Part shown: piece by piece, positions 37,081 through 50,132 of the stretch
Layout of the letters: each line of letters begins with the position of its first letter
Numbering within the stretch: the first letter of the stretch is position 1
Assembly (NCBI GenBank): GCA_005656395.1
Contig: SRSI01000078.1
Span: forward strand, 868,001-932,000
DNA: 64,000 nucleotides
From: Strongyloides papillosus
Taxonomy: Eukaryota; Nematoda; Chromadorea; Rhabditida; Strongyloididae
Reading direction: 5' to 3'
Notes under the pieces: model-generated
Database searches by the model: none
Told to the model about the DNA's origin: nothing
The model's input: only the letters and a program-made list of their open reading frames with translations
Program-made: the position numbers and the translations under genes

Positions 37081-37620
37081 TTAAAAAATATTAATAAAAA
37101 TATCCATGTTTAATGCTTTTTTAGTTAATATCAAAACATAGATCCACATTTCATGAATCCTTGGACAGAATTCCATGTAATTAGTTTCTTTCGATAGAGT
37201 ATAGAAAATTACCATAGAATTATGCAAATAATAAACCAATTTATATTTAAATATCTGATACAAACAATAAAAATTGTTTAATATTAATTCTTGTATTGTA
37301 TAAAAAGGTAGAAAATTTAAAAACGAATAAAACAAGTTTAATCTATCTCCCGATACAAAATAAGAATTGTAAGTTTATAAAACGGATTTTCTTTCTGACT
37401 TGGTTAAAAGAAGATCATTTTAAAATTTTCTATCATTAATTAAAAAGGCTCCAAGATGAGCATTAACAATTGTATGTAACATAATCTTAAGCCTGGAAAC
37501 CCTGAAAGTTTTAGATCCAAAACCCTTCCAAATTGTTGATAAAATAATTTGGCATATTAAACCATATTATACACAATGATAGTCATTTACTAATCCAAAA
37601 ATCCATACCACAAAACAAAA
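37081..37620 (-). pseudogene. Relic reading frame of about 180 codons with three stops
   Basis: One minus-strand frame runs from about 37620 down to 37081 with only three internal stops (near 37569, 37422 and 37377). In DNA this AT-rich about 15 would be expected by chance over this length. Parts read KTFRVSRLKIMLHTIV, NAHLGAFLINDRKF, TKSERKSV and FCPRIHEMWIYVLILTKKA. It sits in a zone of transposon-like repeats, so a decayed transposon protein is my guess. I recognise no family motif. Confidence 0.35.
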
Positions 37621-37627
37621 AAACGTG

Positions 37628-37675
37628 CATTTTTTGTCCTAAAGGATCATTTTTCGTCCAACGATCATTTTCCGC
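37628..37675. repeat. Short tandem repeat, 2.5 units of 18-20 bp
   Basis: Units read cattttttgtcctaaaggat, catttttcgtccaacgat and cattttccgc. The core, catttttYgtcc, resembles the terminal motif of the repeat at 39365-39425 (tttgtcccatttttttt), so the two may be related. Confidence 0.45.
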
Positions 37676-38160
37676 TTATGAGTAAAAATACATTTAAATT
37701 TTTACCAAAAAAAATTTTTTTAACTGCCGCCCCAATGGGAAATAAATCTCTTTCGTTTAATGAGATAAGTGAAATTTATTTAATATAAATTTTAAGTATA
37801 TCGGTATTTGATTTTTTTTATTATTTATCAAATAAATAATTTTTTGACTTAAGTAAACTGAATGGATGATTTCAGATACTCACTGCAATAATTATAAAGG
37901 CAATAGGAAATATTTATTAAATTTATAAGTAGATCCTAATTATTAGAAATACTACAAGCAGCAAAATCACTTCACTCGTCACTATTTGATCGCTAAGTTG
38001 ATTTATTCATTATCAGTGTATATTGTATTATATAATTTTTAATTATAACTATTAAAAGTCTTTTCGTTTAAGAAATCACATACAAAAAATAAACAAAAAT
38101 CAAATTTTGGCAAATCATGATGAAATACACTCAAATATTTTACTTGTTAAAAAAAGTTAA

Positions 38161-39425
38161 ATTTCAAAATATCAAGTGACGAACAAAAATATTTTAAAGG
38201 ACATAAAAAAAATTAGCTTATCGCAATAATTTTACCATTTTCTTACAAAAATATAAATGTATATATACAAACTTTTGATGTAATCTAACTTTTATTTAAT
38301 CCTAAAATTTTTATCAATATCATGCATATTCTAGAGACTAAAACCTTTTTATAATAAGTTATAAAGTACATTATTAGAAGTCAATTTCGTGTAAAGTTGT
38401 TAAAGTTTTAAAGGAAATAATTCTTTTGAACGATCTGCTACCATTAGTAAGTTTAAAAATTTCATAACAATACACACAAAAAAATGAGACACACATTTGC
38501 GTAAAATGTAATAAATTTGTTCCACCTAATAAAATTTAAATTTTCATGATTTGCGACTAATATTAACGTAATTATTTCGTTCAAAAGATTAAGACAATAA
38601 TTGAAATGAATTTCTACTTCTCTATTATATTTTTTGTTTTTCTAAAACTTTAAGTTATTTCCTACAATACATTTTAAAATACAATATTAGAATTTAACTT
38701 TGTATTAGACTATAAATACTTTCATAAGGAGTATTTATTGGCATATGATAGTATTTTTTTAAAATGTTCTTCAATTGTTTGAATTAATATAAATTAGATT
38801 TTTATATAAAGTCATACGCATCTGGTGATTCAACTTTTTAAAATGTTTTTCAAGATCATTTTTAAAAGTCAAACTTATTAAAAGTTTGGTAACATTATAT
38901 GTTTTGTTCACAATAAAAATAATTTCTAAATATTTCAAATTAAACAAGAAAAACAGCAATTACTAAAATAATACTTTAAATTATTAATACTTTGCGTGGT
39001 TAAATAATAATTAGTTTTCGTTCTTATTGTTTTGAAATTTTTAATTTTTCATAATTATTGTCGTTAGTAGAGTGTTTAAAATAGTGATTTTTGCTAAAAC
39101 GTTAGTAACTTTAAATAAAATTGACTTCTAATAACGTACTTCATAATATATTATAAAAAACAAATTAGATTCTAAGATAAGTACAATTTTTTTTAAAATT
39201 TCTAAGATTAAGTAAATGTTACATTACTTCGAAATATTTAAAGTATATATTTTTGTAAAAAAACGACCAATTTTTTGCGCAAACCTTATATTTTGCGCCA
39301 TTTAAAACATTTTTGTTGTCGCTTGATATTTTTAAAATTTTAATAAATTACAACATTTTAAGATGGTGGGACATTTTATTGCATTTTACGTAATAATGTC
39401 GAAATTTGTCCCATTTTTTTTGTGT
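38161..39425. repeat. Transposon-like repeat fragments in inverted orientation
   Basis: Two segments recur on the opposite strand within 1.3 kb. Segment A: 38161-38265 (ttcaaaatatcaagtgac, gaacaaaaatattttaaa) matches the reverse complement of 39243-39340 (ttaaaaatatcaagcgac, aacaaaaatgttttaaa). Segment B: 38474-38526 (acacaaaaaaatgagac, gcgtaaaatgtaataaa, tccacc) matches the reverse complement of 39365-39425 (acacaaaaaaaatgggac, acgtaaaatgcaataaa, tcccacc). Order is A-B on the left, but the right side read on the minus strand gives B-A, so simple terminal inverted repeats of one element do not explain it. At least two broken copies of one family are likely. No coding sequence is seen inside. 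Confidence 0.5.
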
Positions 39426-40769
39426 AATAACGAAAGGAATAATCACTTAATCAGACAAACTGTTATTTATTAAAGATAATGGAGATTTTATACTAAAATA
39501 TTTAAAAACTAATTTTTACTATGAAGAAAAATGCAAAATATTTTATAACTTTCCTTAAGTCTAATTTCTAGATATGATCTTTAAGACATTATAAAAAAAA
39601 ACTGGTCTTTCTCAATCAGTATGATTTTATAAGAAAATTATAAAGCTTACAATAATTCAAACTATTTATATATATAAATAATATATTACGATATGTTTAG
39701 AAAATGATCTTTATAGTAACATTATAATTTTACATAAAATTAAATTTTATTCACGTGTTGTGAAATGCGTTGTAGGAAAACTTATGTGTTAAGACGGAAA
39801 TTATATCATAGAAAAATAGTAATTTATTTTAATCATTTTTTAATTATTGCTTTAATTTTCCTACACGAAATAATTGCGATAAAATTAGTCGCAAGTAAAG
39901 AAAGATTTATATTTTATTAGTTGGAACAAATCTACTATATTTTTTATATGCATTTTATTGACAATCATCTAATATTTCCCAATAATTTACTATGAATCAA
40001 ATATTTCTCATTTTTTAATATTTTTTTAATAAATTCATAAAATTTATGGTAAAATTTTTTATTATTTTTGCAGCATAAAGATCTTAAGAAATAAAGATAA
40101 TCTGTCTTTGTTTTTTATTTATATATATCATCATGAAACCAATTTTATCATAATTTATAGAATAAAATACATTTTATAAAAAAAGACAATGTTTATTATT
40201 CTTATAAATATTATCTGTAAATATAAAAACACATTTTTATGGTTTTGAAAGCAATAAATTATAATTTATTAACATTGTTATAATAATAATCAATTAAATT
40301 AATTAAATATTTTAAATAATACATGAAAATGTTTTTAAATTTTTACCTTGCTTTTTTACAAAAGAGTATCCAAAATAAAAAAATCTTGTCAATGTAATGA
40401 TAAAAATTATTCTTTTACTTATAAAAGTTAGGAAAATCTTTTCTTTTATAAAGCTAAAATATTAATTATATTTTTATTTTGAAATTTATTAATATGTTAT
40501 TTATTATTCAACTTATTCAATCTATAACTAATAAATCATAATATTATTATATTAAATAATATTTTTAAAATTAATAAATACCAACGGATTTAGATATATT
40601 TAAAAGAATTATTTCACCTGTATTAAGAGTAATTCACTATATCATAATACACTAGTAAAAGTTGGATGACTAAATGTTTATTTAATCACAGGTGCTTGCA
40701 TACTCTTTAATAAAAGATATAATAATTGTAGTATCATGATATTTGACAATTGAATCATATGTGGTAACT
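39426..40769. other. AT-rich intergenic region
   Basis: No gene or repeat that I can support. Contains the presumed promoter of the small secreted-protein gene. Confidence 0.35.
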
Positions 40770-41173
40770 ATGCTATTAAATTATTTTACGGTTTTAATTT
40801 TTTTACTACAAATTTTAAAATATACAATTCCTGATGAAGCTGTCTTTAATTATATATGTGGCAATGATCCATATAGATTTTTTTCACATGTCCGTATGTT
40901 TATATAAAGTTTTTTATCAAAATAAATCTTTTAGCGTGCGAATACTACCAGATATGCCCAAATGGAGGATTTGACGCATTTATCAAGTGTGATTTAAATA
41001 GTGATTGTTCACAAATAAATCCCTCATTGGTTTGTGTCGTCAATCGTTGTTGTACTTTACCACATGTAGTCTCCCAAGTATATTTAAAATCATCAAGAAA
41101 ATTAAATGTTAGTATTAAATTTCTCTTAAGTATAGTAGGGTTTTTTATATGGATTGCAAACGATTTATTTTAA
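40770..41173 (+). CDS. Small secreted cysteine-rich protein, 120 aa, unknown family
   Basis: Two exons, 40770..40893 and 40935..41173, are separated by a 41-bp intron (GTATGT...CTTTTAG) and join in frame. A signal peptide is clear (MLLNYFTVLIFLLQILKY). The mature part has about eight cysteines: YICGND, PCEYYQICPNGG, IKCDLNSDCSQ, LVCVVNRCCTLP. A pattern of ...CxxxxDC...C...CC is common in nematode secreted and cuticle-associated proteins. The last 18 or so residues before the stop are hydrophobic (IKFLLSIVGFFIWIAND), so a membrane or GPI anchor is possible. AATAAA follows at 41236 and 41257. It is convergent with troponin C, 138 bp apart. Function unknown. Confidence 0.7.
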
Positions 41174-41311
41174 TCAAATTGGTATTACAATTTCAAATGA
41201 ATCTTTCACAAATTTTAAATTCTTTTTATTTAAAAAATAAAACTTTTTTTACTCAAAATAAAATGTTAATTTCTTTTTTGTGTTTTGCGGAATAATATAA
41301 ATGATATATAT

Positions 41312-41941
41312 TTACTCTCCAGACATCATTTCCATAAATTCTAAAAAAAAATATTAATATTTACTTAATTAAAAAAATATTATTTTAACTAACCATCGAA
41401 ATCAACAGTTCCAGATCCATCAGAATCAATTTCAGTAATCATTTCATCTAATTCTTCCTCAGTTATATTATCATCTAAAGCTCTTAAAATTTCTCTAAGA
41501 TCAGAAACATTTATATATCCGTTTCCTTCTTTGTCATATAAACGGAATGCTTCACGAAGTTCCTCTTCAAGACCAGCATTATCATCTCCTGAAACAACGA
41601 AATTTGCCACCATAGCAGCGAATTCTTCAAATTCAATTTCTCCAGAACCATCAGCGTCAAATTGTTTGATAAGTTGTTTTAAATCTCTCTCTTCAAATGC
41701 TTGTCCCATTGTTCTAAGAATTTGTCCTACTTGAGTAGCCCTGATGTATCCTTTGTTTTCTTTATCGAACATGTTAAAATATTTTTTAAATTCTAAATAT
41801 TGTGATAAATACAAAAAACCAAAACAAATTTGTTACTTACGTTCAATTTGTTCAGCGGTCAGCTGATCAAGAGCTTCAGCAATAACATCGTCAGACTTAA
41901 ACATACAATATTTTATTATTATTTTAGCAATATCTTACCAT
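41312..41941 (-). CDS. tnc-2: Troponin C (pharyngeal type, tnc-2-like)
   Basis: Predicted exons are 41941..41939 (the ATG alone), 41895..41841, 41792..41394 and 41340..41312, giving 161 aa. After the ATG, GTAAGA...TTTAAG removes 43 bp and yields MSDDVIAEALDQLTAEQIEQF; starting at an internal ATG (41904) would give MFKSDDV instead. The body has KKYFNMFDKENKGYI, RATQVGQILRTMGQAFEER and the end DFDEFMEMMSGE, which matches C. elegans TNC-2 as I recall it and not PAT-10. EF-hand loops II (DADGSGEIEFEE) and IV (DSDGSGTVDFDE) are canonical; loop I ends in Gln and should not bind calcium; loop III (DKEGNGYINVSD) ends in Asp. Role: calcium switch of the troponin complex in muscle. Confidence 0.93.
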
Positions 41942-42740
41942 TTTGGAAAATTAAAGTTGAAGAAAGATTTACAAAGTAGTTAGTACAGTAGAGTTGAAAT
42001 AAAAACTAAAAAGAATTTATTGAAAAATGTTATTTATGAAATATAAAATTGAATGAAATAATTATAATAAAAGATGAAAAATTTAAAATTATAGGTATAT
42101 AATATTTAATGAGACAATCTTAAATCTAATGTTTAAAAGTATTTCAACTTGAAATGAAAGATTTCAGCTAACAATTCTTTTCTAAGGTGTATGTGTATAA
42201 AATGACAAGTAAAATTTAAAAGAGGATGTTTATATTTGCGCAACTATCTGTATATACTTTGAATTATAGCTTAGAGATTTATTAACAAGATCTTTCATCA
42301 TAGCATTTGAGCTATAGTGAATATATCTGTAGTGAGAGATTCAAAAGAAATTTTGAAGAACTTTGACTCTTTAATGATTGTTTGCAATTTCAAAAGAAGT
42401 TTATTATATTAACTGGTTAAAAATTGACAAAAAATTTTTAAAATCTTATAACAAAAAGATCAAATAGATTGTATATTATATATTCATTTTGCCCACGCTA
42501 CACATCTAAAAGATTTATGATACCTGTATTGAATGGTAAATTATATCGTTCTAAGTCTTTCTTTAACAAAAACTAACACACATTTAATGCTTTATAAATA
42601 ATAAAAAAATGTTAAAAACAAAAGTATTATTTAATATTAAAAAATATTTTTCAAAATTTTTTATTACAAGTAATATCAAAAAATTTTACAAGCAAAAAAT
42701 TATTTTTAAAATATCAACTATCAAAGTAAATAAAAAAATG

Positions 42741-44052
42741 TTATATTCTAACTTCATCAACCTCTTCTAAGTCAGCCATTCTATTGTCTCTGTAATCAAC
42801 AAATGATGATTTTTGTCTGGCAATTACAACAACAATATTATCAAAATCTGTACCAATCCTTGACATTGATTTTAAATTTTCATTATTTGATTGGACATCT
42901 AACTCAAAATTTAATTTTATGTCATTTGCTTCCTTTTTACAAAAGAAATTTGAAAATGCATTCCTTATTTCTTGATTACAAGAAAGATATATAAATATTC
43001 TTAAAGCACAAACAAGTATTGCTAAGACAGATATTAAATCAGTTAAACTATCATATAACTGTAATAATTTTATGCATGTTAAAAACTTTTGTTTATAATT
43101 TAAAACTTACTGGATAATTTTCTTCAGATTGTGTTGATTCAAAGTCAATATATTCCCATATTGTGACACAAAAACTTAAAAAATTTGCAACGAGATAAGA
43201 AAATACAATAAAAACTAATAATCTTGTAGCTGAACGGACTTTTTCTTTTTGTGAACTATCAGCAAATCTAAACATAAGTGCTGTCCTGTGTTGATGTCGT
43301 AACTTTGCTACAATACTTGCATTTAAAAATGCTAAAACAACAAAAGGTAAACAAATTGAAACTAATTGACGGATGTAGACAGAGAATAGTGGATTATATG
43401 GCCACGTTTCAGCTAACGTTGTACTACTTGGCCTATATTCAAGAACACCAGTACATTTACCATTCTTAACAATTGTTACTTCTAAAAAAGTTGTCCCTCT
43501 TATTAGGAGTGCAAAAATAAAACTTAAGAATGCAAAAATTTTCCTATGTGAACGAAAAAAAATGAGATGTTCTGATTTTACTAATATAAGATATCTTTCA
43601 GCTGTTGCAAGGATAAGAAGAAAGACTGAGAATGAACTTGCTGTATTACACAATGCTAGCAAAGGCACAGCATATAACCACCATATTTTGTGTATCCATA
43701 ATGTAGTGATTTTTGCACCAATCATATTGACAGCAATTATTGGTCCATACCATATTGAAAGAAATGTATCAGATACAGCTAAGAGTCCAAGAAAAAAGAA
43801 ATGTGAATGTTTTGGGCGTAGGAGGACTGTTGCTATTAAAATATTAGATATAACTGATACAACTGATAAACCTGTACCAATTAATGCTAATGTATATTTT
43901 AAATTATTGGGATAAATTAATTGGCAATCATCATCTTCATATTTACTATCATTTATTTGTAAAGAGTTATTTTTAATCATTCCAAAATCAGATAATAAGT
44001 TAATACTCCCCTCCGACATTACATTTAAAAGTGTTATATTATCAAAAGACAT
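42741..44052 (-). CDS. Rhodopsin-family GPCR, probable neuropeptide receptor
   Basis: Exons 44052..43111 and 43058..42741 join in phase 0 over a 52-bp intron, giving 419 aa. The N-terminal 50 or so residues are extracellular with possible N-glycosylation sites (DNIT, KNNS, INDS). Seven hydrophobic segments follow, starting TLALIGTGLSVVSVISNIL. Helix 3 ends in ATAERYLIL (the E/DRY position), and the long second extracellular loop holds GKCTGVLEYRP. Helix 7 ends ALRIFIYLSCNQEIR in place of NPxxY. A tail of about 75 residues lies after helix 7. The pattern resembles the FMRFamide-like peptide receptor (frpr/dmsr) groups of nematodes, but the ligand cannot be deduced. Signalling would be through heterotrimeric G proteins. 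Confidence 0.82.
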
Positions 44053-47000
44053 AGTTATCTGTAAAATAAAATCTATTAGATATATTTTTTAATAAATATT
44101 TGCAATAAATAAAATGCCAATCATCAATACAAAATCCGTATATTTATAAAATATACATTTTATTATTTGATTATAAAAGCAATGATAAATCCATATAATT
44201 AGTACATTAAAAGTTAAAATAATTATTAACCTAATGACAATGTCTATAAAAATAATAGTTTACGAAAAAATATTGCTTTTTAATGTATATTTTGATAATT
44301 AAAATAAAAGTAATAAAATTCACATTAAAACTTCCAATAACATTCTTAATTTCCCCTTCAATATATTTATAAATAAAAAATTATTTAAATTTTCTAGTAG
44401 TAAAAAATGAGTAAAGAAATTTTTAGGGAAAAAATAATTATGTGTTGTAAAAACAAGCTACACCTTTTTAATGAACACTCTAAAGTATTGTTAATCCAAT
44501 TTTAATTATTCTCTATCAATTGGAGATAATAAAATTTTTAAATATCATATCATCGAAAGAAATGAAAAATATCATAATGGATATGCAAGCGTATATTAAT
44601 GTGATTAAATAAATTTTAAGTAAATTTTATTATCCCCACGACAACATAATTCTTCCAAAATAGTTTTTATATGGGAAACCAAATTAAAAAAAAAACTTTC
44701 AATATATTTATTGTTTGCAACATCCTCTTAATATGAAAATTTAATTAGTATTATAAACATCCTTTTATACTACTGTTTTAGCTTTAAATTATTAATTTAA
44801 GATAATTAATCAAAAATTGATTAAAAATTAAAATATCTTTATTAACGATGTACTTTTAGTATTTTATGTTCCATCTATAATATAAAATAAACAAATATTA
44901 AATAGAAAAAGATTAAAATTAAAAAAAATCATTCGAAAATACATAAAAATTTAGAATTAAAGTTTATGATTTATTTTACAATTTAACTGAAAAATTTTTA
45001 TTGACTATTTTATATTTGACTCAAACACAAAAACATTGTAGATTTTTTTTAAAAACGTAATTTAATTAGTTATGAAATTTAAAAGAATTTAGATTATAAA
45101 AAAATCTGTATATTCGAGAACAACAAATTTGTAAATTGATTAAAAAAAATTATAGATGAAAACAATGTTTAAATATAATAAAAAATACTTCGGATATCTT
45201 GTTATAACATTCAAACTGTAGTGATAATAAAGACGTAATTCAATCTAAATCCACTTTTGAATTTCTAGATATAATTATGACTCAAAAATGTTCTAATCAA
45301 AGATTTTTCTATCAACTATTGTAATAAAATTAAAAATTTTAGAATTTTAAAGATATTTTTAGCAACATTTTATAAAAAATATTAAATTCTTAGAATAAAT
45401 GAGAAATAAAAAATTAAGATTTTTGAAAAAATCAAAAATGTCAATTGGAACGTCAAATATCATAAATGTTTTTTTTGCTTATTTTATATATAAATTTCAA
45501 TTCTTACAAACAACTGTTGTTGTCTTCAAAATAGTTAAACCTTTTTTTGGAAAAAAATTAACAAAATTTTAATATAAAACAATAGTGTAGTAAATATTGT
45601 TTATACAAGTATTTTTAAAATTGAAAATAAAAGATAGAAACGGAAATTTTATAATGTTGTAGCAATGATGCGCTTAAAGTTTCCTATTTAATCTATATAT
45701 TTTTTAATGTATATTTATCTTTAATTTTAACATATAGTTTTACAAAATTACTGTAGTTTTTAATAAAAAATCATTTTTTGGAGTATTATTTTTAAGTTTC
45801 TATTATTACTTTTTAAATTCTCAAGTTAAAGGAAAAATATTTCATAGAAAAAAAAGTAACATTCTATAAATAATATGTCTTTAAAGCAATAATCTATAAA
45901 ATAAAAATAATTGTTGCCTGTATAACTTTTTGATTAACATCTTATACCTATATATTACCATTCTATAAATTAATTTATTTTATGATGAACAATTTTTATA
46001 CTATAATAAATATAATTCTGTAATCGCTTAAAGTATATAGTCTAAAAATAAAAATAATGTATTATTTGCCGATAGAAAAATTGTATAAATCAAAATGTTG
46101 TAATTACAAAATGCCAACTATCTTTAAATATAAATATATATGTTAAAATTTCGCAATAGTATATAAGATGCCAGCTATTAAAATTGTAGAAATAAAAATG
46201 GAATAAAATAATTTCTTAGCATAAAAAAATGTTAATTAATGAATATATATTTCAAAATTTTAAGGTAATTTTACTTTTTTATAATGGTAAAAAGGAACTA
46301 TTAATTCGTGAAGTGATTAAAAAACATTTTTAAACACGAAAACACAAATTTAGCATCATAAAAATTAGCATTATTGTATCTATAATACAATAAAAAAAAT
46401 TATATCAGATTCCTTATAATAATTTTAAGTGCTAAAAGATTTTATCATTATGTAGAGTGCAGAAGTTTAGTTACCATTACAATAATAAAAAGATATTTTA
46501 ATTTTATTTAACTCTAACATATTTAAAAAATAATAATTTTTTTTATAAAAAAAGTAAAATTTACATTAAATTTATTATTGTTCCGTTTTTTTAATAATTA
46601 TTTCTAAAGAAAAATTGCTATATGTTTTGAAAGTTTTATGCGAACATTAAAAATTAAAAAAAGGTTAATAAACCTTTAAAAGCAAAAAACTAAAGTAAAC
46701 TTTTTATTTAATAACCTCATAAAAGCGTTTTTATTATGTTTTTCTCGTAAAAATTTTATATTCAATATTCAAGAACTATATGAATTGCTAAATAATGATG
46801 TTTTATAAAGTTAACTAACCAAAGTTTGCTAAATTTTTAAAGGAATCTCGTGCATTATGTTGTACTTAGAAAAGTAATTCCTTTACTAACAGAAGTTGCC
46901 TCCTTAAACAAATAGTTTAATATGATTTATATCTTTGGCATGTTAAAAATTCAATGAAATATAGTTTATAATTTAGGTAACAAAAGCGAGGAAAACAGTT

Positions 47001-49311
47001 TTCTTTTTGTATTAAGACGAAATTCTATATTAGTATTTTCAACTACATTCTATCTACAACATAAGTTAAACTAAAATTTTTTTAAACCCAATATTACTAA
47101 TCAAAAAAAATTATTAATTAGTTTTATTTTTTTAACATTTTTGGGAGTGGCGCTTAAATTAAAAAAAAAAGTATTGGAAAACAACTTATCGTGATAGTAT
47201 ATTATTATAAAAACATTTTAAAAAAATTAGTTTATTGTTTGGAAATCATCACAGTTAGAAATATATATAATTCTGTAAAAATTTACAATTTTTAAATATC
47301 TAAAGTAATTCAGAAGGAATATTAAAAATTGACAAAACAAGAAACGATTTTACAACATTTGACACAATTATTTTTTACTTTATCTTATTTAAAACAGATA
47401 TTTCTATTTTGAAAGTACTTCAACTTTATTCATAGCTGTTTAATTATATCCGATAAAAAAAGGACTTAATTTTGATTGCATTTTTTTATTAAAAATTATT
47501 CTCCAGCTACGTACTTATTTATTTTTAATTTTATCAACAACATTTCCACACAAACAACACATTGACGTAACATTAAACGATAAAAGTTTCGGATAAATTA
47601 ATTTTTCAATCAAAAAAATTGTTTTTTTATATTTTAAATTGTTTTGAAAATAAATTTTTTATAGTCTTAAAAACGGTAATGCTTTTTTTGACAATTAAAA
47701 GAAAATGTATTTATATAGAAGTACATGGGTTTTAGCGATAAACGTTTTTAAAAATAAATTAATTAAACTTTCCTTTATTTAATTGGATGTGCCAAAAAAA
47801 TATATCTATAATTACTACAGAAAAAATATATATCGTAGAGAATTATTTAAAATCTTTTAAAAATTTTGACAAAAAATAGAAATATTGAAGAAGGAAGAAA
47901 AAAATTACGAGTTGCTTTTTGTGTATATATGAGAGTAAAAACTGTATTATACTATTAAGGCAAAAGATACGGATATTATATTAATATTTTGTTTCTCAAA
48001 ATACACATAATCTATTAGAAAAATCTTTTTCAAATTATTTCAACCATTTGTACATTGAAATTCAAATTACAAGTGATATATTCATTTGCAAATAGTCTTA
48101 GTAGAAAGAAAAAATCTTAAAGAATACATATATATCTTGTTAATGTATAAAATTTCAGCAAATTTGTAAAAACAACAAGTAGTATAAAATAAAAAATAAA
48201 ACATTATTGTTATAGAAATTCTCCTGTTATATAAGAAAAATTATCATACCAATAAATTTTTTGCATAACTATAATAATGTGGTAAAAGACCTCTTAATGT
48301 ACTTCAAATTAGTTATTTTAATATTAAATTTATATCACTTGATTTTGATAAAAATTTTTTTAAATTTAAAATTCCAAAGCTCTTTTTTTTAATACTGAAT
48401 TTTTAGAAGGCATAAAATCTATGAAAATTACACTATATAATTTATTTATCCATTTTATATAAATATATTTATAAATATCTTTTATCGTTTTATTTAATTT
48501 TTATGTGTTATCACAAAAAATGTAGGCAGATTATAAACCATCAGAAAACAACTTTATAATTCAAGATAATGTATTTGAAGATTAAAAATAAATAAAAAAG
48601 AATGGCATTCTAAATTGAAGAAATTCTTTTCCCATAACATTGTAATTTTCATTATCGTACATAAAGTTATTCACATTTTTGGTTAATACAATGTACTTAT
48701 ATATAATGAAAGTAGCGAAAAGTCTGATTAATCATGTGATCCTTTAAAAATAAATGTCATTTCACTTGGTATTTATCTCGATTAATATAACTTTTCTGAG
48801 AGCTTTAAATGTTTTTATTAGCATTCTATTTTTACCATCATTATCACAATGCTTCTATTTAATTTCGACCAACTGAAAAATGGCATGCTTTCTCAAACTT
48901 ATATTTTATTGCACACATATATTTAAAAAATAAAATGAAACAACTGACAAATAAAATAGTATTTCACCCCCTCTTGATCTCACCTCATAATATTATATCT
49001 AAATATTTATTGTTCTTTAATATGATTGATGTAATACTATTTAACAGATGAACCTTTTTATTGTTTGAAATAAATATATTATTGAATGTTTGTTCTTTAA
49101 AATATATCTTAAATAATAACATAGTATAACATTGAAATGTATATAAAATTGAATGTTTTCTAACTTATTATCATTTAGAAATTTTTAACAAAATAACTTA
49201 AACGCTTTCATTATTTTAAAAGACATTTATAATATGAAGAATTTTTTAAAAATTTATCATTATATTTGTATCACCACCATTAATAATATTATATTTTTTA
49301 GAAAAAAAAGA
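44053..49311. other. AT-rich desert
   Basis: About 5.3 kb between divergent genes; I see no gene, RNA or clear repeat. An in-frame ATG at 49234 precedes the PDZ gene but is separated from it by TATTTTTTAG at 49292-49301, which looks like a trans-splice or cis-splice acceptor, so I leave those codons out. Confidence 0.45.
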
Positions 49312-50132
49312 ATGGAAGAAGAAATTAGTATTCGTATGACTCGTAGCTCAACTAACATCCCATGGGGAGTTGGGTTCCGACAAAATGGAAATGAAGTAGT
49401 TGTTGACTTCCTTGATAAAGGTTCTATTGCTGAGAAGGCTGGATTAAATAGAACTGATCGTCTTATTGAATTTCAACATTCTTCATTACGTGCCCCTGAT
49501 GCCCATGCAATTTCACGTGATCTAGAAAGATTACTTGAAGTTAGTATGAAACTTAAGAGATTTGTAAGTTTTCCCCAGGGAATTCCATGGAATTTAAATG
49601 GTAATGAAAGGAACATAGAATTCAATACTTTTGATGAAGGCCACAAAAAATTCCATGATAGTGATAGATTCCAATTATTAGGAGGTTACAATTCCAATCA
49701 AAATTTCGATAATACATACAATTCTAACTACTATAGTCATTCAAACTTCTCACATCACGAACCTTCATTCTCTAACTATAATCGTTCTTCAAATACTAAT
49801 GGAGGAAGTCCCTATACTATGGATCACCGTACCACTTCATCATCTCCATACTATGGTAAGCATAATGAATATTGTAGTAAAGTTTTTTAATTTAACAAAA
49901 ATCTTAAACACAATATTTATTTTGACCAAAAAACACAATTTTAGGACACCGCGAACCTTATCAATACAATCCACGCAATTATAATAACGTATCACCAGAT
50001 GCTAGACTTACAAATTTATATGGTAACTATGGTCAATCAAATGATGGTGGACACATAATTCACCATTCCTCTATTCCACAATCTGATTGTTTTAAACGTA
50101 TATCAAAAGCTCTCGGAACACCATGTTACTAA
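49312..50132 (+). CDS. PDZ-domain protein with low-complexity tail
   Basis: Exons 49312..49855 and 49945..50132 join over an 89-bp intron (GTAAGC...TTTTAG), giving 243 aa. Residues 3-83 form a PDZ domain: ISIRMTRSSTNIPWGVGFRQ, VVVDFLDKGSIAEKAGLNRTD and RLIEFQ. The carboxylate loop reads WGVGF, close to the PWGFR loop of ALP/Enigma and ZASP-type PDZ domains. Just after it, residues about 92-118 (GIPWNLNGNERNIEFNTFDE) repeat the start of the domain in degraded form. The remainder is rich in Ser, Asn, Tyr and His with SSPYYG and ends ISKALGTPCY. No LIM domain follows before the stop. A cytoskeletal or Z-disc scaffold is plausible, but this is inference. Confidence 0.8.

Noticed and set aside
43278..43915. 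Plus-strand open frames opposite the GPCR
   Set aside because: They are antisense shadows of the receptor exon.
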